Shown here in pieces: positions 26,834 to 36,211 of a DNA stretch of 64,000 nt. The first letter of the stretch is position 1, and every line of letters starts with the position of its first letter. The stretch is from the NCBI GenBank assembly GCA_944323845.1, contig CALUUA010000005.1, positions 62,001 to 126,000 on the forward strand, read 5' to 3'. Source of the DNA: an uncultured Bacteroidales bacterium (GTDB lineage: Bacteria > Bacteroidota > Bacteroidia > Bacteroidales > UBA932). The notes beneath the pieces are model-generated. The model made no database searches, was not told where the DNA came from, and worked only from the letters and a program-made list of their open reading frames with translations. The translations under genes were made by a program, and so were the position numbers.

Positions 26834-29023
26834 TTACCTTATAAACAGTAGTTCGCGGTATTTCGGCAGAGTCCACATCTGGTCATCCACGATGAGTTCC
26901 AGCTGGTCGATATGCTCTCTGATTTCATCCAGGCACGGGAAGACTGTATCATGGTAGGCAATCGCCTTTTGTCTCTCGTCACGGATGCGGTTGGCCACTT
27001 TTCTGGCCTCCACCATGCTGTCCACATGTCCCTTGATGAATGCCGTGTGGGTAGCTATGGCTTCTATGAGTTCCAGATTCCTGACAGTCAGGGCGTCCGC
27101 CTTCTCTTTCGGGAAAATTTCATGCATCTTGTACACGTTGTCGATGAGCGAACTCTGGTATTTCGTGGCCACAGGGACTATGTGGTTCAGAGCCAGGTCT
27201 CCGAGCACGCGGGCCTCGATCTGTATCTTTTTCGTGTAAGTCTCCCACTTGACTTCATTTCTGGCTTCGAGCTCCTTGCGGGTCATCACGCCTGTGCTTT
27301 CGAACATCTTCACGCTTTCGTCGGTGAGATAATTGTCATAGATAAGAGGTGCGCTTGTCTCGCAGTCCAGGCCTCTGCGCATCGCTTCCGCCTTCCACTC
27401 GTCGCTGTAGCCGTTTCCGTCAAACCGTATCGGCTCGCACATCCGGATATATTCCTTGATTACGCCCAATATCGCCGAGAACTTTTCTTCGCCTGCGGCA
27501 ATGCGTTCGTCCACCGTTGACTTGAATTCTTTCAACTGTTCGGCCAATGCCGAGTTGAGGACGATCATCGCGCTGGCGCAGTTCGCTTCGGAACCTACCG
27601 CCCTGAACTCGAACCGGTTTCCGGTAAATGCGAACGGAGAAGTCCTGTTCCTGTCAGTGTTGTCCACGAGGATTTCCGGAATCTGCGGGATATCCAGCTT
27701 CATACCCTTTTTCCCTCCTATGGACTGGAGGTTCTCCGGTTCGCTTTCACTGATGTGCTTCAGCACGGCGGAGAGCTGCGAGCCGAGGAAGCTGGATATG
27801 ATGGCAGGCGGAGCCTCATTGGCGCCGAGCCTGTGAGCATTGCTGGCGTTTATGATAGACGCTTTCAGCAGACCGTTGTGCTTGTATACGGCCATCAGGG
27901 TATTGACCACGAATGTGATGAACCTGAGATTTCCGGAAAAATCCTTGCCTGGCGACATCAGTGCGAGTCCTGTGTCAGTGCCGAGAGACCAGTTGTTGTG
28001 CTTGCCGCTTCCGTTCACTCCCTTGAAAGGCTTTTCATGCAGAAGGACACGGAATCCGTGGTTTCTGGCGATTTTACGCATCAGGGACATGATCAGCATG
28101 TTGTGGTCGTTGGCCAGATTGCACTCCTCGTAGACAGGGGCCAGCTCGAACTGGTTCGGGGCCACCTCATTGTGCCGTGTCTTGACCGGTATGCCGAGCT
28201 TCAGGGCCTCTATTTCCAGTTCTTTCATGAAAGCGGCGACCCTGGTCGGAATGGCTCCGAAGTAGTGGTCTTCCAGCTGCTGGTTCTTCGCCGAGTCGTG
28301 CCCCATGAGGGTGCGTCCTGTCAGCAGGAGGTCAGGCCGTGCCGCATACAGCCCTTCGTCCACAAGGAAATACTCCTGTTCCCAGCCTAAATATGCATAT
28401 ACCTTTTTTACATCAGGATTGAAATAATGGCAGACATCTGTGGCGGCCTTGTCCACGGCCCTCAGAGCCTTGAGCAGAGGAGCCTTGTAGTCCAGGGATT
28501 CTCCTGTGTAGGCTATGAATATGGTCGGGATGCAGAGCGTGTCATCCACGATGAACGCAGGGGATGAAGGGTCCCAGGCAGAATATCCTCGGGCTTCGAA
28601 AGTGTTCCTGATGCCTCCGTTCGGGAAAGAGGAGGCGTCCGGTTCCTGCTGAACGAGCAGCTTGCCTGTGAATTCCTCGATGACTCCGCCCTTTCCGTCA
28701 TGCTCTATGAAGGAGTCGTGCTTTTCGGCAGTGCCTTCTGTCAGCGGTGCGAACCAGTGGGTGTAGTGTGTCACGCCCATCTCCACAGCCCATTTCTTCA
28801 TGCCGGCCGCTACCTCGTCGGCTATGCTGCTGTCCAGAGCCGAGCCCGTGTCGATAACGTTGATGAGTTTTGCATATACTTCAGGGGAGAGATATCTGAA
28901 CATCTTTTCCCTGTTGAAGACGTACATGGCATAATACTCTGACGGGCGGCCTTTCGGCAGATCCGTTTCATGCGGCTTCTTCCCGAAGGCCGTCTCCACC
29001 ATTTTGAATCTTAATGTTGACAT
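26834..29023 (-). CDS. glnN: Glutamine synthetase type III, second gene of a tandem pair
   Basis: ATP-dependent synthesis of glutamine from glutamate and ammonium. At 729 residues it has the GSIII length, well above GSI/GSII. Motifs include KTRHNEVAPNQFELAPVYEECN (metal and glutamate site), GVNGSGKHNNWSLGTDTG (ATP/glutamate site) and DRNRTSPFAFTGNRFEFRAVGS. I chose the ATG at 29023 (MSTLRFKMVE) to match the upstream copy. By eye it is ~92% identical to that copy, with differences concentrated at both ends. A -7 box TATTTTTG (29042-29049, minus strand) could give it its own transcript. Confidence 0.95.
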   Translation of the reverse strand: MSTLRFKMVETAFGKKPHETDLPKGRPSEYYAMYVFNREKMFRYLSPEVYAKLINVIDTGSALDSSIADEVAAGMKKWAVEMGVTHYTHWFAPLTEGTAEKHDSFIEHDGKGGVIEEFTGKLLVQQEPDASSFPNGGIRNTFEARGYSAWDPSSPAFIVDDTLCIPTIFIAYTGESLDYKAPLLKALRAVDKAATDVCHYFNPDVKKVYAYLGWEQEYFLVDEGLYAARPDLLLTGRTLMGHDSAKNQQLEDHYFGAIPTRVAAFMKELEIEALKLGIPVKTRHNEVAPNQFELAPVYEECNLANDHNMLIMSLMRKIARNHGFRVLLHEKPFKGVNGSGKHNNWSLGTDTGLALMSPGKDFSGNLRFITFVVNTLMAVYKHNGLLKASIINASNAHRLGANEAPPAIISSFLGSQLSAVLKHISESEPENLQSIGGKKGMKLDIPQIPEILVDNTDRNRTSPFAFTGNRFEFRAVGSEANCASAMIVLNSALAEQLKEFKSTVDERIAAGEEKFSAILGVIKEYIRMCEPIRFDGNGYSDEWKAEAMRRGLDCETSAPLIYDNYLTDESVKMFESTGVMTRKELEARNEVKWETYTKKIQIEARVLGDLALNHIVPVATKYQSSLIDNVYKMHEIFPKEKADALTVRNLELIEAIATHTAFIKGHVDSMVEARKVANRIRDERQKAIAYHDTVFPCLDEIREHIDQLELIVDDQMWTLPKYRELLFIR

Positions 29024-29041
29024 AACGTGAAATTTCTGCTG

Positions 29042-29087
29042 CAAAAATAAGAAACTGTTTTGAAAAATTAAATTTCAAAACAGTTTC
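29042..29087 (-). promoter_or_regulatory. 15-bp-stem hairpin and -7 box between the glnN copies
   Basis: GAAACTGTTTTGAAA (29051-29065) pairs perfectly with 29073-29087 across a 7-nt loop. On the minus strand it is followed at once by TTATTTTTGC, which is both T-rich and contains TATTTTTG, a good -7 box. The structure could terminate the first glnN, act as an operator for the second, or both. Confidence 0.6.
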
Positions 29088-29110
29088 CAGTGCAGTTTCC
29101 GCTACTTTCC

Positions 29111-31300
29111 TTACCTTATGAACAGCAGTTCGCGATATTTCGGCAGAGTCCACATCCGGTCATCCACGATGAGTTCCAGCTTGTCTATATGGTATCTGAT
29201 TTCATCCAGACACGGGAAGACTGTGTCATGGTATGCTATGGCCTTCTCTCTCTCGTCGGTAATCGTATTGGCAGCTTTTCTTGCTTCCACCATAGCATCC
29301 ACGTGCTCCTTTATGAAGGCTGTGTGCGAAGATATGGCTTCGATAAGCTCTACATTCCTGACAGTCAGAGTGTCCGCCTTTTTCTCCGTGAAAATTTCAT
29401 GCATCTTGAACACGTTGTCTATCAGTTCGCTCTGGTACTTGGTCGCGACAGGCACTATATGGTTCATTGCCAGATCTCCGAGTACTCGGGCCTCTATCTG
29501 GATCTTCTTTGTATAGGTCTCCCATTTGACCTCGTTGCGGGCTTCTATCTCCTTTCTGGTCATCACCCCTGTGTCTTCGAACATTTTCACGCTCTCGTCC
29601 GTGATATAGTTGTCGAAAATCAGCGGCACACTCGTCTCGCAGTCCAGCCCCCTGCGCCTGGCCTCCTCCTTCCATTCTTCGCTGTAGCCGTTTCCATCGA
29701 AATGGATTGGATCGCAGATTTTTATGTATTCCTTGATGACACCGATTATCGCCCTCTCCTTTTCTTCGCCTGCGGCAATGCGTCCGTCGACCGCCGACTT
29801 GAATTCCTTCAGTTGCTCGGCCAATGCGGCGTTGAGGACAATCATCGCGCTGGCGCAATTCGCTTCAGAGCCTACTGCCCTGAACTCGAACCTGTTGCCT
29901 GTAAAGGCAAACGGAGAAGTCCTGTTCCTGTCGGTATTGTCCACGAGGATTTCAGGTATCTGTGGAATGTCTAATTTCATCCCTTTCTTGCCGCCGAGAG
30001 ACTGGAGGTTTTCAGGCTCGCTTTCCTCGATGTGTTTCAGTACGGCCGAAAGCTGGGAGCCGAGGAACGAGGAGATGATGGCAGGAGGCGCCTCGTTCGC
30101 TCCGAGCCTGTGCGCATTGCTTGCACTTGAGATAGACGCCTTCAGCAGACCGTTGTGACGGTAGACAGCCATAAGCGTGTTTACAATGAAGGTGACGAAG
30201 CGCAGATTTCCTGTAAAATCTTTTCCCGGCGACATCAGTGCCAGTCCGGTATCCGTGCCGAGCGACCAGTTGTTATGCTTTCCGCTGCCGTTCACGCCTT
30301 TGAAAGGCTTTTCGTGCAGCAGGACGCGGAACCCGTGATTCCGGGCAATTTTCCGCATCAGCGACATTATCAGCATGTTGTGGTCATTCGCCAGATTGCA
30401 CTCCTCGTAAATCGGGGCGAGCTCGAACTGGTTCGGAGCCACCTCGTTGTGTCTGGTCTTTACAGGAATACCGAGCTTCAGGGCCTCTATTTCAAGCTCT
30501 TTCATGAATGCGGCCACTCGTGTCGGAATGGCTCCGAAATAGTGGTCTTCCAGCTGCTGGTTCTTCGCGGAGTCGTGTCCCATCAGGGTGCGTCCGGTCA
30601 GAAGCAGGTCAGGTCTGGCTGCATATAGACCTTCGTCCACGAGGAAGTACTCCTGTTCCCATCCCAGATAAGCGTAAACTTTCTTCACGTCTGGGTTGAA
30701 ATAATGGCAGACATCGGTGGCAGCCTTGTCCACGGCCCTGAGTGCTTTCAGCAGAGGAGCCTTGTAGTCGAGGGATTCTCCGGTATATGCTATGAATATT
30801 GTCGGGATGCAGAGTGTGTCATCCACGATGAACGCCGGAGAAGAAGGATCCCAGGCGGAATATCCTCTGGCTTCGAAGGTATTCCTTATGCCTCCGTTCG
30901 GGAATGAGGAAGCGTCAGGCTCCTGCTGCACGAGCAGCTTGCCCGAGAACTCTTCGATCACCCCGCCCTTGCCGTCGTGTTCGATGAACGAGTCGTGCTT
31001 TTCTGCAGTGCCTTCGGTCAGCGGGGCGAACCAGTGGGTGTAGTGGGTCACGCCCATTTCCACGGCCCATTTCTTCATGCCGGCCGCCACTTCATCGGCA
31101 ATGCTCCTGTCCAGAGCCGAGCCCGTGTCGATAACGTTGATGAGTTTCGCATATACCTCGGCCGAGAGATATCTGAACATCTTTTCCCGGTTGAAGACGT
31201 TCATGCCGAAATACTCGGAAGGCCTTCCTTCAGGGATGTCTACATGCGACGGCTTCTTCCCGAAGGCCGTCTCCACCATTTTGAATCTTAATGTTGACAT
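29111..31300 (-). CDS. glnN: Glutamine synthetase type III, first gene of a tandem pair
   Basis: Same reaction and motifs as the next copy: RHNEVAPNQFELAPIYEECN, GVNGSGKHNNWSLG and RNRTSPFAFTGNRFEFRAVGS are all intact, so both copies should be active. It starts 21 bases after dapL with no visible promoter, suggesting read-through from dapF-dapL. Compared with the second copy, the N-terminus (KKPSHVDIPEGRPSEYFGMNVF) and the last 150 residues differ most, while ~100-450 are nearly identical in protein but not in DNA. That points to an old duplication held under purifying selection, not a recent one. Confidence 0.95.
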   Translation of the reverse strand: MSTLRFKMVETAFGKKPSHVDIPEGRPSEYFGMNVFNREKMFRYLSAEVYAKLINVIDTGSALDRSIADEVAAGMKKWAVEMGVTHYTHWFAPLTEGTAEKHDSFIEHDGKGGVIEEFSGKLLVQQEPDASSFPNGGIRNTFEARGYSAWDPSSPAFIVDDTLCIPTIFIAYTGESLDYKAPLLKALRAVDKAATDVCHYFNPDVKKVYAYLGWEQEYFLVDEGLYAARPDLLLTGRTLMGHDSAKNQQLEDHYFGAIPTRVAAFMKELEIEALKLGIPVKTRHNEVAPNQFELAPIYEECNLANDHNMLIMSLMRKIARNHGFRVLLHEKPFKGVNGSGKHNNWSLGTDTGLALMSPGKDFTGNLRFVTFIVNTLMAVYRHNGLLKASISSASNAHRLGANEAPPAIISSFLGSQLSAVLKHIEESEPENLQSLGGKKGMKLDIPQIPEILVDNTDRNRTSPFAFTGNRFEFRAVGSEANCASAMIVLNAALAEQLKEFKSAVDGRIAAGEEKERAIIGVIKEYIKICDPIHFDGNGYSEEWKEEARRRGLDCETSVPLIFDNYITDESVKMFEDTGVMTRKEIEARNEVKWETYTKKIQIEARVLGDLAMNHIVPVATKYQSELIDNVFKMHEIFTEKKADTLTVRNVELIEAISSHTAFIKEHVDAMVEARKAANTITDEREKAIAYHDTVFPCLDEIRYHIDKLELIVDDRMWTLPKYRELLFIR

Positions 31301-31321
31301 GGTAGAAAAATTTAAGTGAAT

Positions 31322-32557
31322 CTATTTGTTGAAGTTCCGTTTGATTCTTTCCATGGCTTCGATACAGTCGTACCTTTCGCCGAATGCCGTAAGCCTGAGA
31401 TAACCTTCACCGCTCGGACCGAATCCTGAGCCGGGAGTTCCGACGATATGCACCTTGTGCAGAAGATAGTCGAAGAAGTCCCATGAGGTCTGTCCCTTCG
31501 GCGTTTTCAGCCAGATATATGGAGCGTTGACTCCTCCGTAGACGGTGAGCCCGGCGGCCTGCAGGCCTTCCCGCATGATTCTGGCGTTCTCCATATAATA
31601 GTCGATGATTTTCTTCACCTGCTTTTTCCCTTCCGGAGTGTAGATGGCTTCAGCTCCTTTTTGGGTGATGTAGCTGGTGCCGTTGAACTTCGTGCATTGT
31701 CTCCTGTTCCACAGCTGGTTCAGGTTGATTCTGGAATCGTCTAAAAGTGCTCCGCTGACTTCATGCGGGACGACCGTATAGGCGCATCTTACTCCGGTGA
31801 ATCCGGCAGTCTTCGAGAAACTCCTGAATTCTACGGCGCATTTTTTTGCACCCTTGATTTCGTATATCGAATGAGGTATGCGGTCTTCGCGGATGAAAGC
31901 CTCATAGGCCGAATCATAAAGGATGAGAGTGTCGTTTTCCAGAGCATAGTCCACCCAATCCTTCAGTTGTTCCCGAGTCAGGACAGTCCCTGTGGGGTTG
32001 TTCGGATAGCACAGATACACTATGTCGACACGTCTGTCCGGAATCCGAGGCAGGAAATGATTCTCCGCCGTGCATGGCATGTAAGTGATGTTGCTCCAAT
32101 GTCCGTCCCTGCTTATGTCTCCCGCCCGTCCGTCTATGACATTGCTGTCCACATAGACAGGATATATCGGGTCAGTGACTCCGACACTGTTGTCGGTACT
32201 CAGGATATCGCAGAAGTTTCCGGTATCGCTTTTCGCTCCGTCGCTGATGAAGATTTCGGACTTGTCGAGATAGATGCCGCGCGGCTGGTAGTCGTGGCGG
32301 ATGATGGCGTTTCTCAGGAAATCGTAACCCTGTTCCGGTCCGTAGCCTTTGAATGTGGCGGCATTGGCCATTTCATCCACGGCCTTGTGCATGGCCTTGA
32401 TACATACTTCCGGGAGTGGCCTGGTGACGTCCCCTATCCCTAACTTTATCAGTCTGACTTCAGGATTGGCATTTTTGAATGACTGGATTTTTTTTGCTAT
32501 GTCCGAAAACAGGTAACTTCCGGGAAGCTTCATGAAATTTTCATTTACAAGTGCCAT
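31322..32557 (-). CDS. dapL: LL-diaminopimelate aminotransferase
   Basis: A PLP enzyme that converts tetrahydrodipicolinate directly to LL-diaminopimelate, bypassing the succinylase and acetylase routes to lysine and peptidoglycan. Family signatures are [57 protein letters not shown] and the PLP-lysine block [20 protein letters not shown]. Length of 411 residues is normal. It starts 20 bases after dapF, the next enzyme in the same pathway, and is followed by glnN. Confidence 0.96.
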   Translation of the reverse strand: MALVNENFMKLPGSYLFSDIAKKIQSFKNANPEVRLIKLGIGDVTRPLPEVCIKAMHKAVDEMANAATFKGYGPEQGYDFLRNAIIRHDYQPRGIYLDKSEIFISDGAKSDTGNFCDILSTDNSVGVTDPIYPVYVDSNVIDGRAGDISRDGHWSNITYMPCTAENHFLPRIPDRRVDIVYLCYPNNPTGTVLTREQLKDWVDYALENDTLILYDSAYEAFIREDRIPHSIYEIKGAKKCAVEFRSFSKTAGFTGVRCAYTVVPHEVSGALLDDSRINLNQLWNRRQCTKFNGTSYITQKGAEAIYTPEGKKQVKKIIDYYMENARIMREGLQAAGLTVYGGVNAPYIWLKTPKGQTSWDFFDYLLHKVHIVGTPGSGFGPSGEGYLRLTAFGERYDCIEAMERIKRNFNK

Positions 32558-32577
32558 AATCCTTTGTTTTTTATCGG

Positions 32578-33417
32578 TTAAATTTCATATTCGATTTCTC
32601 CTTCGAAGACTTTTACTGCAGGTCCTGTCATAAGGACATGCCCGTCGGGAGTGATTTCTACGGTGAGATGTCCTCCGTCCATCTCAATGTCGTATTCCGT
32701 TTCCGGAACGCCGCCGTTTTCGGCTCCGTCCATCTTCTTGCCGAGGAACGCGGCGGCAACGGCAGTGGCGCAGGCTCCAGTCCCGCAGGCTTTCGTGATA
32801 CCGGATCCCCTTTCCCAGACTTTCATACGGATTTTCCCGTCTCCGGTTTTTGCGGCGAATTCGACATTGGTCCTGTCAGGGAACAGAGGGTCATGTTCTA
32901 TGACAGGACCTTCGCTTCCTATGTCGATCCTGTCTATGTCATCGGTGAATATCACGAAATGTGGATTCCCCATCGAAAGCGATATTCCCTTACGCCGGAA
33001 GAGTCCGCCTGTTTCCAGTTCCCTGATTTCTGCCGGCATGCCCATATCCACGCATACCTGATCCACGTTCCCGTCCTGTGCAAGTTTCAGATTCAGGATC
33101 TTTATGCCCGACAGTGTTTCCAGCCTGATTGTGGTCTTGTCGGTAAGCCCGGTTTCATAGAGGTATTTTCCGACGCATCTGCTTGCATTTCCGCACATCA
33201 TAGCCTCAGAGCCGTCCGCGTTGAAAATCCTCATACTGAAGTCGGCTCTGACCGAGCTGCCGATGAGGACGAGCCCGTCGCTTCCGATACCCGTATGATA
33301 CGTACTCCATCTACGGGAAATTCCGACAGGGTCAGGAATGCTGTACTGCATCGTATTTACATAGATGTAGTCGTTCCCTGCTCCTTGCATCTTGGTGAAT
33401 CTGACTGTGTTTCTCAT
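32578..33417 (-). CDS. dapF: Diaminopimelate epimerase
   Basis: This converts LL- to meso-diaminopimelate for lysine and peptidoglycan. Both catalytic cysteines are present: Cys75 in MMCGNASRC and the second in ACGTGACATA near residue 215. The N-terminal [11 protein letters not shown] is canonical. At 279 residues it is normal. It is first in a dapF-dapL-glnN-glnN series; a -7 box TACTTTTG lies 18 bases upstream on the minus strand (33436-33443) without a clear -33 element. Confidence 0.96.
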   Translation of the reverse strand: MRNTVRFTKMQGAGNDYIYVNTMQYSIPDPVGISRRWSTYHTGIGSDGLVLIGSSVRADFSMRIFNADGSEAMMCGNASRCVGKYLYETGLTDKTTIRLETLSGIKILNLKLAQDGNVDQVCVDMGMPAEIRELETGGLFRRKGISLSMGNPHFVIFTDDIDRIDIGSEGPVIEHDPLFPDRTNVEFAAKTGDGKIRMKVWERGSGITKACGTGACATAVAAAFLGKKMDGAENGGVPETEYDIEMDGGHLTVEITPDGHVLMTGPAVKVFEGEIEYEI

Positions 33418-33435
33418 TTCCCGTAATTTCTAATG

Positions 33436-33443
33436 CAAAAGTA
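33436..33443 (-). promoter_or_regulatory. -7 box of the dapF operon
   Basis: TACTTTTG on the minus strand fits TAnnTTTG. I found no -33 TTG at the expected distance, so only half of the promoter is supported. The 289-bp gap 33418-33706 otherwise holds the leader of the outer-membrane gene and nothing coding. Confidence 0.4.
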
Positions 33444-33642
33444 CTTGGAAATGCAAGTGTACTGTACATTTTTCAGCTGTTTTCCAATGAAATTTTTTGT
33501 TAAGTGTAAAATATTTAGTTTTTATCCATAGCTGCATAATAATTTAAAGGTAGAACTCGGTATATTTTTACGATTTGAAAGCCAATATTTTCTTATAGCA
33601 ATTTTTCGGGCTTTTCTTGCACATCTGAAGCGCCGAGGAGCA

Positions 33643-33707
33643 TAAATTTGCCGATGAAAAACAGAAAGGCAAGAAACCGGTTTCTTGTTCGCTTAATGAA
33701 CGAACAA
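33643..33707 (+). promoter_or_regulatory. Promoter and double-hairpin leader of the outer-membrane/P-II/amt group
   Basis: The -7 box TAAATTTG is at 33643-33650, with a TTG at 33617 (spacing 23, longer than ideal). The leader then holds a perfect 16-bp palindrome AAGAAACCGGTTTCTT (33671-33686) and an overlapping hairpin TTGTTCG/CGAACAA (33685-33691, 33701-33707) whose last base is the A of the start codon. Confidence 0.6.
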
Positions 33708-34438
33708 TGAAAAAATTATTTGCCGGGACTATCCTGACTATATTTTCAGTGATGTCCCACCCTATGTTTTCTGTCGCTCAGGACAAATTTGAAGGCAGCG
33801 TAGGCGCCGATTTAGTCAGCAGTTATATCTGGCGTGGCCAGGATTTGGGAAATGCCAGCATCCAGCCGGCCCTGTCGCTTTCCTACAAAGGCATCTCCCT
33901 TTCCGCCTGGGGCTCGGTAGGTCTTGATCCGAACGACACCCGGGAAGCGGATCTTACTCTCGGTTACTCTGTGGCCGGCTTCAGCGTTTCAGTGACCGAT
34001 TACTGGTTTGACGGCGGTCCTGGTTACTTCCATTACCGTGAAGGCTTTACAAATCATACTTTCGAAGCTCAGGTCGGATATGATTTCGGTTTCCTTTCCG
34101 TGAATTGGTACACCAACTTCGCCGGCAACACCGGTTTCAAGGCAGACGGTTCGAAAGCGTATGCGTCCTATTTCTCGGTATCGGCTCCGTTCGGTTTCGC
34201 AGGACTGGACTGGGAGGCTTCCATCGGAGCGACTCCCTGGCAGAACGATTTCTATGCCGGAGGCTGCAACTCGAAGTATGCCGTGGAGATGATTGACGGA
34301 TTTGCTGTCTGCAATGTCAGTATCATGGCTTCCAAGAGTTTCCATATTACCGACAGCTGGTCTGTGCCGGTGTTTGTACAATTGGTGTGGAACCCGTCGA
34401 CTGAAGCGGCGCATTTCGTGGCCGGAATCAGTTTTTGA
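33707..34438 (+). CDS. Outer-membrane beta-barrel protein (TorF-type putative porin)
   Basis: The signal peptide ends near residue 24 (MFSVAQDK). The mature ~218 residues alternate polar and aromatic residues in barrel strands (SYIWRGQDLGN, GLSLSAW-like repeats, FLSVNWYTNFAGN) and end VAGISF, with terminal Phe. SSYIWRGQ is typical of TorF/putative-porin proteins. Lying 82 bases before a P-II gene and amt, it may give ammonium or another nitrogen source a path through the outer membrane. That role is inferred from position only. Confidence 0.7.
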   Translation: MKKLFAGTILTIFSVMSHPMFSVAQDKFEGSVGADLVSSYIWRGQDLGNASIQPALSLSYKGISLSAWGSVGLDPNDTREADLTLGYSVAGFSVSVTDYWFDGGPGYFHYREGFTNHTFEAQVGYDFGFLSVNWYTNFAGNTGFKADGSKAYASYFSVSAPFGFAGLDWEASIGATPWQNDFYAGGCNSKYAVEMIDGFAVCNVSIMASKSFHITDSWSVPVFVQLVWNPSTEAAHFVAGISF

Positions 34439-34520
34439 AGTAAAAATCGACCGGAGGTCCGGAATATTCTGACCTGATTATTATATCGTTCAACTTTTCA
34501 TCCATTTAAAATCAGACGAA

Positions 34521-34877
34521 ATGAAAAAAATCGAAGCAATCATCCGGCGGACAAGGTTCGAGGATGTGAAACAGGCATTGCTCGATGCCGACATCGAATG
34601 GTTTTCCTACTACGATGTGAGAGGTGTGGGCAAGACTCGTGAAGGCCGTATTTATCGCGGGATAGTGTACGACACGAGTTCCATAGAACGTATCCTGCTT
34701 TCAGTCGTGGTCAGGAACAAGAATGTGGAAAAGACTGTCAATGCCATCACCGCGGCGGCCCGCACCGGAGAAATCGGAGACGGACGTATCTTCATTATCC
34801 CCGTGGAAGATGCAGTCCGCATACGGACCGGTGAGCGAGGCGACATCGCACTTTATAATGCGGAGCAGGAGAAATGA
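34521..34877 (+). CDS. glnK: P-II family nitrogen regulatory protein
   Basis: A small trimeric sensor of ATP/ADP and 2-oxoglutarate that gates AmtB and other nitrogen enzymes. The T-loop reads GKTREGRIYRGIVYD; Tyr45 and Tyr50 align with E. coli Tyr46 and the uridylylated Tyr51, with the N-terminal part one residue shorter. The C-terminal signature GDGRIFIIPVEDAVRIRTGERG is intact. At 118 residues it is normal. It is 71 bases upstream of amt, the usual glnK-amt pairing; glnK versus glnB naming follows that linkage. Confidence 0.93.
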   Translation: MKKIEAIIRRTRFEDVKQALLDADIEWFSYYDVRGVGKTREGRIYRGIVYDTSSIERILLSVVVRNKNVEKTVNAITAAARTGEIGDGRIFIIPVEDAVRIRTGERGDIALYNAEQEK

Positions 34878-34948
34878 TTTTCCTGATGGGGCGGATGCAT
34901 CCATTGACTGAAAAATGATTTGATTGACAAACGTAAAACGAAAACAAA

Positions 34949-36211
34949 ATGACACATTTACTTATGATAGATACAGGCAACACTGCCTGGATACTGACTT
35001 CCGCCATGCTTGTCCTTCTGATGAGCATCCCCGGCATCGCACTTTTCTACGGAGGTCTTGTAAGACGGAAAAACGTTCTTAGCATCATCATGCAGACTAT
35101 CTTCTTGGTGGCTGTAGTGAGTATTCTGTGGGTAGCAATAGGCTACACTTGGGTCTTCGATACGACTTTTGCCGAGAAGGGCCACCCTCTGGCATTCCTT
35201 ATGGGCGGATTCGGGAAAGCGTTCATGAACGGTATTTCTTTGGATACCCTCGCGGCGGGCAATATCCCCGAACTGCTGTTCGCCATGTTCCAGTGTATGT
35301 TCGCCGTCATCACTCCGGCCCTGATTCTCGGAGCTTTCGCCGAGAGGATCAAGTTTTCAGGCTATATTCTGTTCATCGTCCTTTGGGTCGTGCTTGCGTA
35401 TTTTCCTATGGCCCACTGGGTTTGGGGCGGAGGCTTTCTGCAGGAAATGGGAGCCATAGATTTCGCGGGCGGTACCGTGGTGCATATTAATGCCGGTATA
35501 TCTGCCTTGGTAATGGCTATAATGCTCGGACAGAGAACAGATTACAGAGTCGGCCATCCTGTCACTCCGCACAATGTCGCCTTTGTCTTCATGGGTACTG
35601 CTTTCCTGTGGTTGGGCTGGTTCGGTTTCAATGCCGGTAGCGGACTCGCGGCAGACGGGCTTGCAGCCAATGCCTTTATGGTCACTCATATAGCCACTGC
35701 GGCAGCTGCAGTCACCTGGATGGCTATAGATTGGGTGTTCAATAAAAAACCTACTGTCATCGGTACCTGTACAGGAGCTGTGGCCGGATTGGTGGCCATC
35801 ACTCCGGCTGCAGGCAGTACGGATTTGCTCGGAGCATTCTGCATAGGAGCGATAACGTCCGTTATCTGCTTTTGTATGGTGGCAGTGGTGAAGCCGAGAC
35901 TAAGGTATGACGATTCCCTGGATGCTTTCGGCGTACACGGAATCGGCGGGATCGTAGGTTCTGTCCTTACAGGAGTTTTCGCCACACGCATGGTGACAGG
36001 CGAGACCGGAGTGCAGGGAGCCCTGTACGGAGACTGGCATCAGCTGGCAGTGCAGCTTATAGCCACGGTTGTGGCGATAGCTTTCAGTGCAGTCGTCACC
36101 TTTGTCCTGTTCAAGATAGTCGATGCTACCGTCGGCCTGCGTGTCGACAAGAGAGTGGAGGAAGAAGGGCTCGATATTTATGAGCATGGAGAATCGGCCT
36201 ATAATAAATAG
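34949..36211 (+). CDS. amtB: Ammonium transporter
   Basis: An inner-membrane trimeric channel for ammonium. Around eleven hydrophobic helices are visible over 420 residues. The start GNTAWILTSAMLVLLMSIPGIALFYGG is the Amt signature, and both pore histidines appear in FAGGTVVHINAG and DAFGVHGIGGIVG. The C-terminal tail (DKRVEEEGLDIYEHGESAYNK) is the conserved cytoplasmic region that responds to P-II. Its last 13 bases overlap the convergent 3' end of asnB, so the two transcripts are antisense at their ends. Confidence 0.96.
   Translation: MTHLLMIDTGNTAWILTSAMLVLLMSIPGIALFYGGLVRRKNVLSIIMQTIFLVAVVSILWVAIGYTWVFDTTFAEKGHPLAFLMGGFGKAFMNGISLDTLAAGNIPELLFAMFQCMFAVITPALILGAFAERIKFSGYILFIVLWVVLAYFPMAHWVWGGGFLQEMGAIDFAGGTVVHINAGISALVMAIMLGQRTDYRVGHPVTPHNVAFVFMGTAFLWLGWFGFNAGSGLAADGLAANAFMVTHIATAAAAVTWMAIDWVFNKKPTVIGTCTGAVAGLVAITPAAGSTDLLGAFCIGAITSVICFCMVAVVKPRLRYDDSLDAFGVHGIGGIVGSVLTGVFATRMVTGETGVQGALYGDWHQLAVQLIATVVAIAFSAVVTFVLFKIVDATVGLRVDKRVEEEGLDIYEHGESAYNK

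Noticed and set aside
26834..31300. Recent duplication or assembly artefact of glnN
   Set aside because: Many synonymous and about 57 amino-acid differences separate the copies, so they are genuine diverged paralogues.
36199..36211. Sequencing error creating the 13-base overlap of amtB and asnB
   Set aside because: Both C-termini look natural (amtB tail matches the family), and short convergent overlaps are ordinary.
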